A stretch of 64,000 nucleotides of DNA from Streptomyces sp. D2-8. Its GTDB lineage: Bacteria > Actinomycetota > Actinomycetes > Streptomycetales > Streptomycetaceae. Position numbers and translations under genes: made by a program. Location of the stretch: the NCBI RefSeq assembly GCF_023184515.1, contig NZ_JAAHBP010000017.1, forward strand, positions 163,736 through 227,735, given 5' to 3'. Positions 24,545 through 32,964 of this stretch are shown piece after piece. The stretch's first letter is position 1, and every line of letters begins with the position of its first letter. The notes below the pieces were generated by a model. That model did no database searches. It was not told where the DNA came from and saw only the letters and a program-made list of their open reading frames with translations.

Positions 24545-25960
24545 ATGCGCATGACGAGCAGCACCATCCGGACACGCTGGTCGCCCAAGCGGGACACGGC
24601 GACCCCCCAGCACCGCAGAGCCGCCAAGGTCGCGGCCACCGTCGCCGCGGGAGCGCTCGCGCTCTCGCTCACCGGCTGCGGAGGCAGCGACGGCGACAGC
24701 GGTGGAGGAAGCACGGGCGACAGCGAGGAGACCGCCGGCAGCGTCACTCTTCCCAAGCTGGACGGGACGAGCCTGGAGATCGCCGCCGTGTGGACCGGCA
24801 CAGAACAGGCCAACTTCAAGAAGGTCCTGGCGGAGTTCGAGAAGCGCACGGGCGCCAAGGTCACGTTCGTGCCCGCGCAGGACCCGATCATCAACTTCAT
24901 CGGCTCCAAGGTGGCCGGCGGGCAGCCGCCGGACATCGCGATGCTGCCGCAGCCCGGCGCCATCAAGCAGGCCGTCGACAAGGGCTGGGCCAAGCCGCTC
25001 GGCTCCGACGCCCTCAAGGAGCTCGGCGAGAACTACTCGCAGGGCTGGCAGGACATCGGCAAGGTGGGCGGCAAGCAGTACGGCGTCTACTACAAGGCCG
25101 CCAACAAGTCCCTGATCTGGTACAACAACCAGGTCTTCGAGAACGCCGGGGCGAGTGAGCCCGAGACCTGGCCGGATCTGCTCAACACCGCGCAGACGGT
25201 CTTCGACTCCGGCGTCACCCCGTTCTCCGTCGGCGGCGCCGAGGGCTGGACGCTGACCGACTGGTTCGAGAACGTGTACCTCTCGCAGGCCGGCCCGGAG
25301 AAGTACGACGAGCTGGCCCAGCACAAGATCAAGTGGACGGACCCGTCCGTGAAGGACGCGCTGACCAAGCTCGCGCAGGTCTGGGGCAAGCCGGACTACA
25401 TCGCGGGCGGGGCGAACGGGGCGTTGCAGACCGACTTCCCGGCGTCCGTCACCCAGGTCTTCACCGGCGGGGACCAGCCCAAGGCCGCCATGGTGGCCGC
25501 GGGTGACTTCGCGCAGGTCAACATCCCCTCCAGCATGAAGATCGGCACGGACGCGAAGGTGTTCCCGTTCCCGGCGGTCGGTGACAACGGACCGGTGGTC
25601 TCGGGCGGCGACGCGGCCGTGATCCTGGAGGACTCGAAGGGATCGCAGGCCCTGGCCACCTGGCTCGCGTCGCCCGACGCGGCTCAGATCCAGGCCAAGC
25701 TGGGCGGCTACCTCTCGCCGAACAAGAACGTGCCGAACTCCGCGTACCCGAACGCGGTGCAGCAGAAGATCGCCAAGGCGCTCATCGACGCCGGTGACGA
25801 CTTCCGCTTCGACATGTCCGACCAGGCCCCGCAGGCCTTCGGCGGTACGCCCGGCAAGGGCGAGTGGAAGATCCTCCAGGACTTCCTGAAGAACCCGAAG
25901 GACATCGCGGGTACCCAGGCGAAGCTGGAGGCCGAAGCGGCCGCGGCGTACGGGAACTGA
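24545..25960 (+). CDS. Carbohydrate ABC transporter substrate-binding lipoprotein
   Basis: A 471-residue extracellular solute-binding protein family 1. An Arg-rich N-region and hydrophobic segment (about 29-44) lead to the lipobox LTGC with lipidated Cys45, followed by a Gly/Ser/Asp-rich linker. The mature protein (WTGTEQANFKKVLAEFEKRTGAKV; GGQPPDIAML; NKSLIWYNNQVF; GGDAAVILE) has the fold features of oligosaccharide/alpha-glucoside binders. The first gene of a three-gene importer operon. The ATG at 24545 or the one two codons later are equivalent choices. The sugar is not predictable from sequence. Confidence 0.93.
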   Translation: MRMTSSTIRTRWSPKRDTATPQHRRAAKVAATVAAGALALSLTGCGGSDGDSGGGSTGDSEETAGSVTLPKLDGTSLEIAAVWTGTEQANFKKVLAEFEKRTGAKVTFVPAQDPIINFIGSKVAGGQPPDIAMLPQPGAIKQAVDKGWAKPLGSDALKELGENYSQGWQDIGKVGGKQYGVYYKAANKSLIWYNNQVFENAGASEPETWPDLLNTAQTVFDSGVTPFSVGGAEGWTLTDWFENVYLSQAGPEKYDELAQHKIKWTDPSVKDALTKLAQVWGKPDYIAGGANGALQTDFPASVTQVFTGGDQPKAAMVAAGDFAQVNIPSSMKIGTDAKVFPFPAVGDNGPVVSGGDAAVILEDSKGSQALATWLASPDAAQIQAKLGGYLSPNKNVPNSAYPNAVQQKIAKALIDAGDDFRFDMSDQAPQAFGGTPGKGEWKILQDFLKNPKDIAGTQAKLEAEAAAAYGN

Positions 25961-25964
25961 CGTC

Positions 25965-27311
25965 ATGCCGCCGGTTCCGGCGGCAGGGGGCACCGAGCCC
26001 CCTGCCGCTCCCAAGTCGCGCAAGAGTGTGACCGGCACCCGCAGGACCGTCGCGGCGCTGTTCCTGCTGCCCGCGCTCGTCCTGCTCGGCGCGCTCGTGG
26101 TGTACCCGATCGGGTACTCGGTCGTGCGCAGTTTCTACGACCAGTCCGGTGACGGCTTCGCCGGAATAGACAACTTCAAGGCCCTTTTCACCGACGACGG
26201 CATCCGCACCGCCCTGAAGAACAACATCATCTGGGTGGTGTTCGCGCCGACGGTCGCGACGGCCCTCGGTCTGATCTTCGCGGTGCTGACCGAACGGGTG
26301 CGCTGGGGCACGGCGTTCAAGCTGGTCGTCTTCATGCCGATGGCGATCTCGATGCTGGCGGCGGGCATCATCTTCCGCCTGGTGTACGACCAGGACCCGG
26401 ACAAGGGCGTGGCGAACGCGGTGTGGGTGGGCGTGCACGACACGTTCTCCCAGGCGTCGGCGTTCCCGAAGGCCCACCCGGGCCGGGAGTCGCCGCTGGA
26501 GCCGGCCGGCGGCGGCGCGTTCATCACCACGTCGCCCGTCCGCACCGGCGAGACGGTCTCGCTGCCCCTGGTGGGGGTGGCACCCGACATGATGCCGGAC
26601 GGCGCGAAGGCGGCCGCGGCGCCGAAGCCGGAGCCGGACAAGGTCTCGGGGACGACCTGGCAGGACTTCACGCGCGGCAAGGGCGTCGGCACGCTCAACA
26701 GTGTCGACACGGCCGAGCTGGGCTATGCCGGCATGAAGATCGAGGCCGTGAAGGACGGCAGGGTGGTGGCGTCGGCGACGGCCGCCGGCGACGGCACCTT
26801 CACGCTGCCCGCCTCGGCCGACGGAGCCCAACTCCGGCTCCCGGCGAGCAACTTCAAAGAGCCGTACAACGGCCTGGACTGGCTCGGCCCGTCCCTGGTC
26901 ACCCCGGCCATCATCGGCTCGTACATCTGGATGTGGGCGGGCTTCGCGATGGTGCTGATCGCGGCCGGGCTCGCGGGGGTGCCCCGGGAGCTGCTGGAGG
27001 CGGCCCGGGTCGACGGCGCGAGCGAGTGGCAGGTGTTCAGACGGGTCACGGTGCCGTTGCTGGCGCCGGTCCTCGCGGTCGTCGCCGTCACCCTGATGAT
27101 CAACGTGCTGAAGATCTTCGACCTGGTCTTCATCATCGCTCCCGGCTCCTCCCAGGACGACGCGAACGTCCTGGCCCTGGAGCTGTACCGCAAGGGCTTC
27201 TCCGAGGACCAGCCGGGCATCGCCAGCGCCATCTCGGTGTTCCTGCTGCTGCTCGTGATCCCGGTGATGTGGTTCAACGTACGCAGGCTGCGGCGGGAGG
27301 TGCGGCGATGA
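25965..27311 (+). CDS. ABC sugar permease with MalF-like extracytoplasmic insertion
   Basis: A 448-residue binding-protein-dependent permease. TM1 is at about 27-49 and two further helices lie near 88-135. A hydrophilic insertion of about 140 residues (about 150-295), predicted outside, contains a short beta-rich segment (LGYAGMKIEAVKDGRVVASATAA split by Gly). The C-terminal helices and the EAA loop EAARVDGASEWQVFRRVTVP (ATPase contact) follow. The insertion sits where MalF carries its P2 domain, suggesting contact with the binding protein. It starts 5 bp after the binding-protein stop and overlaps the next permease by 4 bp (ATGA). Confidence 0.93.
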   Translation: MPPVPAAGGTEPPAAPKSRKSVTGTRRTVAALFLLPALVLLGALVVYPIGYSVVRSFYDQSGDGFAGIDNFKALFTDDGIRTALKNNIIWVVFAPTVATALGLIFAVLTERVRWGTAFKLVVFMPMAISMLAAGIIFRLVYDQDPDKGVANAVWVGVHDTFSQASAFPKAHPGRESPLEPAGGGAFITTSPVRTGETVSLPLVGVAPDMMPDGAKAAAAPKPEPDKVSGTTWQDFTRGKGVGTLNSVDTAELGYAGMKIEAVKDGRVVASATAAGDGTFTLPASADGAQLRLPASNFKEPYNGLDWLGPSLVTPAIIGSYIWMWAGFAMVLIAAGLAGVPRELLEAARVDGASEWQVFRRVTVPLLAPVLAVVAVTLMINVLKIFDLVFIIAPGSSQDDANVLALELYRKGFSEDQPGIASAISVFLLLLVIPVMWFNVRRLRREVRR

Positions 27312-28168
27312 AGGCCAGACAGTCGCTGGGGTCGCGGCTCGCCGAAGGGGTCAGCGGCGGGCTGGTGCGGGTGTTCCTCATCGTGGTCGGCCTGTTCTGG
27401 CTGGTGCCGACGATCGGTCTGCTGCTGGCCAGTCTCCGCTCGCCGGAGGACATCGCGGCGAGCGGCTGGTGGAAGGTGTTCACCGAGCCGTCCCAGATCA
27501 CCTTCGACAGCTACTCGAAGCTGCTGCAGAACGAGGACATCACCAGCAGCCTGCTGAACACCGTGTGGATCACCGTCCCGGCGACCCTGCTGGTGGTGAT
27601 CATCGGCTCGCTGGCGGGCTACGCCTTCGCCTGGATGGAGTTCCCGGGCCGGGACTGGTGGTTCCTGGGCGTGGTCGGCCTGCTGGTCGTCCCCGTGCAG
27701 GTCGCGCTGATCCCGATCGCCGAACTCTTCGGCAAGATCGGCCTCTTCGGCTCGGTGCTCGGCGTGGTGCTCTTCCACGTCGGCTTCGGTCTGCCGTTCG
27801 CGGTGTTCCTGCTGCGGAACTTCTTCGCGGAGATCCCGCGCGAGCTGCTGGAGGCGGCGCGCCTGGACGGGGCCGGTGAACTGCGGCTGTTCTTCCGCGT
27901 CGTGCTGCCGCTCGGCGGCCCGGCGATCGCCGCCCTCGGCATCTTCCAGTTCCTGTGGGTGTGGAACGACATGCTGGTCGCGCTGATCTTCTCGGACTCC
28001 GGGAGCCAGCCGATCACGGTCGCACTGCAGACTCAGGTACGGCAGTTCGGCAACAACATCGACGTGCTGGCGCCCGGCGCGTTCATCTCGATGGTGGTCC
28101 CGCTGGCCGTCTTCTTCGCGTTCCAGCGGCAGTTCGTGTCCGGCGTGATGGCGGGCGCGGTCAAGTAG
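27308..28168 (+). CDS. ABC sugar permease (MalG-like)
   Basis: A 286-residue inner-membrane permease with six predicted helices and the EAA motif ELLEAARLDGAGELRLFFRVVLP. It is the partner of the preceding MalF-like subunit; the start codon lies in an ATGA overlap with the upstream stop, indicating translational coupling. No ATPase gene follows. In Streptomyces such importers are commonly energised by the shared ATPase MsiK encoded elsewhere. A hairpin at 28190 ends the operon. Confidence 0.94.
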   Translation: MKARQSLGSRLAEGVSGGLVRVFLIVVGLFWLVPTIGLLLASLRSPEDIAASGWWKVFTEPSQITFDSYSKLLQNEDITSSLLNTVWITVPATLLVVIIGSLAGYAFAWMEFPGRDWWFLGVVGLLVVPVQVALIPIAELFGKIGLFGSVLGVVLFHVGFGLPFAVFLLRNFFAEIPRELLEAARLDGAGELRLFFRVVLPLGGPAIAALGIFQFLWVWNDMLVALIFSDSGSQPITVALQTQVRQFGNNIDVLAPGAFISMVVPLAVFFAFQRQFVSGVMAGAVK

Positions 28169-28189
28169 CGTTCAGCGCAAGGCAGTTGG

Positions 28190-28216
28190 AGGGGCGGGCC
28201 GGGGCGGTCCGCCCCT
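28190..28216 (+). terminator. Terminator after the sugar importer
   Basis: Stem aggggcgg (28190-28197) with ccgcccct (28209-28216), 11-nt loop, 21 bp after the permease stop, followed by tccgcgttc. It separates the importer from the glycopolymer locus. Confidence 0.65.
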
Positions 28217-28297
28217 TCCGCGTTCCCCCGGATGCCGTAGCCACCGTAACCAAGTCGGCCCATCGGCCGTTCCCGGGCCGAACGCCCGCGCCGACCG

Positions 28298-30571
28298 ATG
28301 GATGGCCTCTTGCCCAGGTTCAGTGTCATTGTCCCCGCGTACCAGGTTCAGGCGTACCTGCACGAGTGCCTCGAATCGGTGCTCTCCCAGTCCTGTCCCG
28401 ATCTGGAGCTGATCGTCGTCGACGACTGCTCGCCGGACGCGTGCGGCGCGATCATCGACGAGTTCGCCGCCCGCGACACGCGCGTACGTCCCGTCCATCT
28501 GCCGGAGAACGTGGGCCTGGGCCGCGCGAGAAACGCGGGCGTGGCGCACGCGAGCGGCGACTACCTGCTGTTCCTCGACAGCGACGACACCCTCACGCCC
28601 GACGCGCTGCGGGCGATCGCCGACCGGCTGAAGGAGACGGGCGAGCCGGACGTGCTGGTCTTCGACTACGCGCGCACCTATTGGACGGGGGAGGCGATCC
28701 GCAACCAGGCGGCCCTCCAGCTCACCGAGCAGGGCCCGGCGCCGTTCCGCCTGGAGGACCGGCCGGGGCTGCTGCGGCTGCTGATGGTCGCCTGGAACAA
28801 GGCCTACCGCCGGGAGTTCGTCGAGCGGGAGGGGTTCGTCTTCCCGCCCGGTGTCTACGAGGACACGCCGTGGACGTACCCGGTGCTGATGACCGCCGAG
28901 TCGATCGCGACCCTCGACCGGGTCTGCGTGCACTACCGGCAGCGGCGGCAGGGCAGCATCCTGCGCACCACCAGCGAGCGGCACTTCGACGTCTTCGAGC
29001 AGTACGAGCGGGTCTTCGCGTATCTCGACGAGCGCCCCGAACTGGCCCAGTGGCGGCCGGTGTTGTTCCGCCGCATGGTGCACCATCTGGCGATCGTGTA
29101 CTCCCGGCGGGACCGGCTGCCCCGCGGTTCGCGGGCGGACTTCCTGCGCCGGGCCCGGGCCCACTACCGCCGCTACCGCACACCCGGCGTCCCCGTCCCC
29201 CTGCGCTGCCGGATCCACCACGTCCTGATCCGCTTCGGCCTGCACCGCACCTATCGCACCCTCCAGCTGGCCTCGGCCCTGCACCGCGCCGCCGCCCGGG
29301 CCACCGGCAAGCTGCTGCGGGGCCTGCGGTCGGCCGCCCTCATCGGCCACTACCGCGTCCAGCGCTGCCTGCGGCTGCGCGCCGACCGCGCCGTCTTCGC
29401 CGCCTATGACGGCCGCGGCCACGGCTGCAACCCGGGCGCGCTGGAGACCGCGTTCCGCGACCTCGCGCCGCACATCCGCACCGCGTGGATCGCCCGCCGC
29501 GAGCACCACCACACCGTCCCGCCCGGCCCGCGCCGCCTCGTCCCCGGGACGGCCGCCTACTGGACGGCGCTCGCCCGCTCCCGCTACCTGGTCAGCAACA
29601 CCGGCTTCGACGACCGCCTGGCCAAGCGCCGGGGCCAGGTCCTGATCCAGACCGGGCACGGCACCCCGCTGGGTCACATCGGCCTCGACCTCCAGGAGCG
29701 CCCCGCGGCGGCCCGCGGCCGGGACTTCGCGCGGCTGCTGAAGGACGTCGACCAGTGGGACTACGTGCTGTCCGCCAACCGCCACACCACACTGACCCAC
29801 GAGCGCGTCCACCCCGGCCGCTACACCACGCTGGAGTACGGCTACCCCCGCAACGACGTGTTCCGGACGGCGACCCCGGCGGACGTGGCCCGGCTGCGCG
29901 CCTCGCTCGGCATCCCGCGGGGCGCGGTGGCGATCCTGTACGCGCCGACCCACCGCGACTACCGCCGCTCCCAGCGCCACCCCCTCGACCTCCAGCGGAT
30001 CGTGCGCCGCCTCGGCCCGCGCTTCGTCGTCCTGGCCCGCGCCCACCACGCCTACGACGCCCCGCTGACCCGCACCTGCGGCCGGGTGGTCGACGTCTCC
30101 GAGCACCCGAGCGTGGAGTCGCTCTGCCTGGCCTCGGACGCCCTGGTCACGGACTACTCGTCACTGATGTTCGACTACGCCAACCTGGACCGGCCGATCG
30201 TGGTCCACGCCGACGACTGGGAGGCGTACGACGCGGCCCGCGGCACCTACTTCGACCTGCGCGACATCCCGCCGGGCGCGGTCGCCCGCGGCGAGGACGA
30301 GCTGATCGACATCTTCGCCACCGGCCACTGGCGGGGCTCCCGCTCGGCCCAGCTGCGGGCGGCGTTCCGCGAGCGGTTCTGCACCTACGACGACGGCCGG
30401 GCCGCCGAGCGGGTCGTGCGCCGGGTCGTCCTCGGGGAGTCGGAGCTGCCGCCGGTGGTGCCGCTCGGCGAGCGCCGCCCGGTGCCCTCGGCGGCGGCCG
30501 CGCTGACGCGTGAGCCGCTCACCACGGTGCCGCTGCCGGCCGGCCCCCACGCCGTCACCGACAGCCTCTGA
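28298..30571 (+). CDS. GT2-TagF fusion 1: glycosyltransferase / CDP-glycerol glycerophosphotransferase-like
   Basis: A 757-residue two-domain cytoplasmic enzyme. The N-terminal GT2 domain (1 to about 330) has VVDDCSPD, NVGLGRARNAGV and the DXD-type LDSDD near residue 93, followed by NKAYRREF and YEDTPW. The C-terminal glycerophosphotransferase-like GT-B domain (about 370-735) has GHGTPLG (near 454), YAPTHRDYR and TDYSSLMFDYANLDRPIV (near 617). This family polymerises or attaches polyol/glycosyl phosphates in wall teichoic acids. Here the Lys of the usual HGTPLK is Gly. An in-frame TTG at 28310 (giving PRFSVIVP, as in the paralogues) is a credible alternative start. It is the first of three tandem paralogues. 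Confidence 0.9.
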   Translation: MDGLLPRFSVIVPAYQVQAYLHECLESVLSQSCPDLELIVVDDCSPDACGAIIDEFAARDTRVRPVHLPENVGLGRARNAGVAHASGDYLLFLDSDDTLTPDALRAIADRLKETGEPDVLVFDYARTYWTGEAIRNQAALQLTEQGPAPFRLEDRPGLLRLLMVAWNKAYRREFVEREGFVFPPGVYEDTPWTYPVLMTAESIATLDRVCVHYRQRRQGSILRTTSERHFDVFEQYERVFAYLDERPELAQWRPVLFRRMVHHLAIVYSRRDRLPRGSRADFLRRARAHYRRYRTPGVPVPLRCRIHHVLIRFGLHRTYRTLQLASALHRAAARATGKLLRGLRSAALIGHYRVQRCLRLRADRAVFAAYDGRGHGCNPGALETAFRDLAPHIRTAWIARREHHHTVPPGPRRLVPGTAAYWTALARSRYLVSNTGFDDRLAKRRGQVLIQTGHGTPLGHIGLDLQERPAAARGRDFARLLKDVDQWDYVLSANRHTTLTHERVHPGRYTTLEYGYPRNDVFRTATPADVARLRASLGIPRGAVAILYAPTHRDYRRSQRHPLDLQRIVRRLGPRFVVLARAHHAYDAPLTRTCGRVVDVSEHPSVESLCLASDALVTDYSSLMFDYANLDRPIVVHADDWEAYDAARGTYFDLRDIPPGAVARGEDELIDIFATGHWRGSRSAQLRAAFRERFCTYDDGRAAERVVRRVVLGESELPPVVPLGERRPVPSAAAALTREPLTTVPLPAGPHAVTDSL

Positions 30572-30745
30572 CCACGGTTCTCACTCCGGGGAGTCCGCAT
30601 GCCCTCCAGTCCGTCGCGGCCGACACCCAGCCGGCCGCCCTCCTGGCGCCCGTCCGGGCGGCCGGGACGCCCGCGCGCCGCCTGAGCCGGCCCGACCCCG
30701 GCAGACCCGCCCCCAGCAGACCCGCCTCCCGACAGAAAGAGCAGA
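30572..30745. other. Spacer between fusion genes 1 and 2
   Basis: 174 bp, Pro/Arg-codon-like GC-rich sequence. No hairpin with a T-run and no credible gene is seen. AGAAAGAGCAGA just before the next ATG provides a purine-rich ribosome-binding region. The long spacer contrasts with the 8-bp spacing between fusions 2 and 3. Confidence 0.4.
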
Positions 30746-32956
30746 ATGCCCCGCTTCAGCATCGTCGTCCCGTCCCATGGGGTCGCGGGCCGGCTGTCCC
30801 AGGCGCTGGACTCGGTCCTCGCCCAGTCGTTCGGCGACTTCGAGCTGATCCCGGTGTGCGACGCGCCCGACGCACCGGCGGCGGACGTCGTCGCCGGGTA
30901 CGCCGAGCGGGACTCCCGGGTGACGCCGGTGCACTCCCCGCCGTCGGCCGGTCTGGCCGGGGCGCGCAACACCGGGCTGCGGGCGGCCGTCGGCGGCCAT
31001 GTGCTGTTCCTCGACGGCGACGACGTCCTGGTCCCGGGGGCGCTGGCGGCGCTGGACGCCCGGCTGGCCGGGGCCGGTGACGCGGACGCACCGGTGGATG
31101 TCCTGTACTTCGAGCACGAGCGCACCCCCTGGTGGGAGGGCGAGCCGACCAACCCGGCCGCGCCGCTGCTGGCCCGGACGCCGGACGGGGCCTTCTCCCC
31201 CGGCCGGGCCCCGCAGCTGACGGGCGTGGCGCTGCCGGCCTGGAGTGCGGTCTACCGCCGGGCCTTCCTCACCGAACAGGACCTCGCCTTCCCCGGGGAC
31301 CACTTCACGGACGTCGGCTTCGGCGGGCTGGTCGCCCTGCGGGCGGAGCGGGTGGCGGCCCTGCGCGCGGTCGTCGTCCGGCATCTGCTGCGCCGGCAGG
31401 GCAACCGGCTTGGCCTCCCCGGCGCACACCACGCCGAACTGCTCGACCAGACCGAGCTGGTGCTGACCCGTGCCGCGGAGCAGGGGCTGGCGCCGGAGCG
31501 GCTGAAGCCGCTGTTCGAGCAGCTCTTCGCGGCCGTACTGAAGACGGCCGCCCATCCCGGGCGGCTGACGTCCGGACGCCGGGCGTTCTTCCGGCGGGCG
31601 AGCGCGCTGTACCGGCGGCACCGCCCCGCCGGCTACCGGGCGCCCGGCGGCAGCCTCCGCGTCCAGCACCGGCTGCTCGCCTCCGGGTCGTACGCGGCGT
31701 TCCGCGCCCTGCGCGCCGCCAACCGGACGGCGCTGCGGACCGCCGCGCTGCTCCCCCGCCCCCGGGGGCTGCGCACCCGGCTGCGCTACGCGGCGGGTCT
31801 GCGCCTCCCGCTCGACAGGAACCTCGTCGTGTACTGCGCGTACTGGGGCCGCGGCTACGCCTGCAACCCGGCCGCGATCCACGCCAAGGCCCGCGAACTC
31901 GCGCCGCACCTGCGCGCGGTGTTCCTGGTCGAGCCGGACGCGGTGGGCAGTGTGCCACCGGACGTGGAGTACGCCGTGATCGGCAGCCGGAAGTACTGGG
32001 ACGTGCTGGCCCGCGCCGCGTACCTGGTCAACAACGCCAACTTCGCGGACGCCGTGGTCAAGCGCCCCGGCAGCGTGCACCTCCAGACCCAGCACGGCAC
32101 CCCGCTGAAGACGATGGGCGCCGACCAGGCGACGTACCCCGTGGTGGCCGCGGCGACGGGCAGCTTCGCCAAGCTGCTGGCCCGCGTGGACCGCTGGGAC
32201 TACAACCTCACCTCAAACCGGCACTCCACCGAGATGTGGGAGCGGGCCTTCCCCAGCACGCACGAGACCCTCGAGTACGGCTATCCGCGCAACGACGTCT
32301 ACTGCACGGCGTCCGCCGAGGACGTCGCCCGCGTCCGCAAGGAACTGGGCGTCCCCGACGGCAAGAAGGCCCTGCTCTACGCGCCCACACACCGCGACTA
32401 CGCCACCGGCTTCGAGTCCGGCCTGGACCTGGCGGAGTTCTGCGAGGCGATCGGCGACGACTACGTGGTGCTGCTGCGCGCCCACTACTTCTACGACCAG
32501 GGGGCGAGCAGGAGCGGCGGCCGGATCATCGACGTCACCGGGCACCGCTCGTCGGAGGACGTGTGCCTGGCCGCGGACGCGCTGATCACCGACTACTCGT
32601 CGATCATGTTCGACTACGCCAACCTGGACCGGCCGATCGTCGTGTACGCCGACGACTGGGACGTCTACCGGGAGACCCGGGGCGTCTACTTCGACCTGAT
32701 GGAACTCCCGCCCGGCCGGGTCGCCCGCACACCCGAGGAACTGGCGGCCGTCTTCCGCGACGGCTCCTGGGCGGACGAGTCCGCCACGTCCCTGCGGGGC
32801 GCGTTCCGGGAGCGCTTCTGCCAGTTCGACGACGGGCGTGCCGCCGAACGCGTCGTGCGCCGGGTGCTGCTGGGGGAGCCGCCCGAGTCGATCCCGCCCG
32901 TGATCCCGCTCGCGGAGCGCGTCCCGGCCCCCGCCGCCACCCTCGTGAGGAGCTGA
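30746..32956 (+). CDS. GT2-TagF fusion 2: glycosyltransferase / CDP-glycerol glycerophosphotransferase-like
   Basis: A 736-residue paralogue of the preceding gene. The GT2 domain begins PRFSIVVPSHG. It keeps LDGDD (near residue 89) but has lost the first Asp-rich motif (PVCDAPDAP replaces VDDxSPD). The glycerophosphotransferase-like domain is intact with QHGTPLKTMG (near 449), YAPTHRDYATG, TDYSSIMFDYANLDRPIVVY (near 614) and the C-terminal RFCQFDDGRAAERVVRRV. It is predicted to act on a lipid-linked glycan intermediate at the inner face of the membrane. It is 8 bp upstream of fusion 3, so the two are co-transcribed. Confidence 0.9.
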   Translation: MPRFSIVVPSHGVAGRLSQALDSVLAQSFGDFELIPVCDAPDAPAADVVAGYAERDSRVTPVHSPPSAGLAGARNTGLRAAVGGHVLFLDGDDVLVPGALAALDARLAGAGDADAPVDVLYFEHERTPWWEGEPTNPAAPLLARTPDGAFSPGRAPQLTGVALPAWSAVYRRAFLTEQDLAFPGDHFTDVGFGGLVALRAERVAALRAVVVRHLLRRQGNRLGLPGAHHAELLDQTELVLTRAAEQGLAPERLKPLFEQLFAAVLKTAAHPGRLTSGRRAFFRRASALYRRHRPAGYRAPGGSLRVQHRLLASGSYAAFRALRAANRTALRTAALLPRPRGLRTRLRYAAGLRLPLDRNLVVYCAYWGRGYACNPAAIHAKARELAPHLRAVFLVEPDAVGSVPPDVEYAVIGSRKYWDVLARAAYLVNNANFADAVVKRPGSVHLQTQHGTPLKTMGADQATYPVVAAATGSFAKLLARVDRWDYNLTSNRHSTEMWERAFPSTHETLEYGYPRNDVYCTASAEDVARVRKELGVPDGKKALLYAPTHRDYATGFESGLDLAEFCEAIGDDYVVLLRAHYFYDQGASRSGGRIIDVTGHRSSEDVCLAADALITDYSSIMFDYANLDRPIVVYADDWDVYRETRGVYFDLMELPPGRVARTPEELAAVFRDGSWADESATSLRGAFRERFCQFDDGRAAERVVRRVLLGEPPESIPPVIPLAERVPAPAATLVRS

Positions 32957-32964
32957 CCGAAGAA

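Noticed and set aside
22889..26038. 1049-codon minus-strand frame
   Set aside because: It is antisense to the ATPase, binding-protein and permease genes, all of which have clear motifs. The minus-strand product is low complexity.
24545..28168. Complete type-I ABC importer including ATPase
   Set aside because: No gene with Walker motifs follows the second permease; the next gene is the GT2-TagF fusion after a terminator.
31132..32964. N-terminal extension of fusion 3 (frame open from 31132)
   Set aside because: This part overlaps fusion 2 in another phase and translates to Arg/Pro/Gly-rich sequence. The paralogues fix the start at the PRFSI motif (32965).
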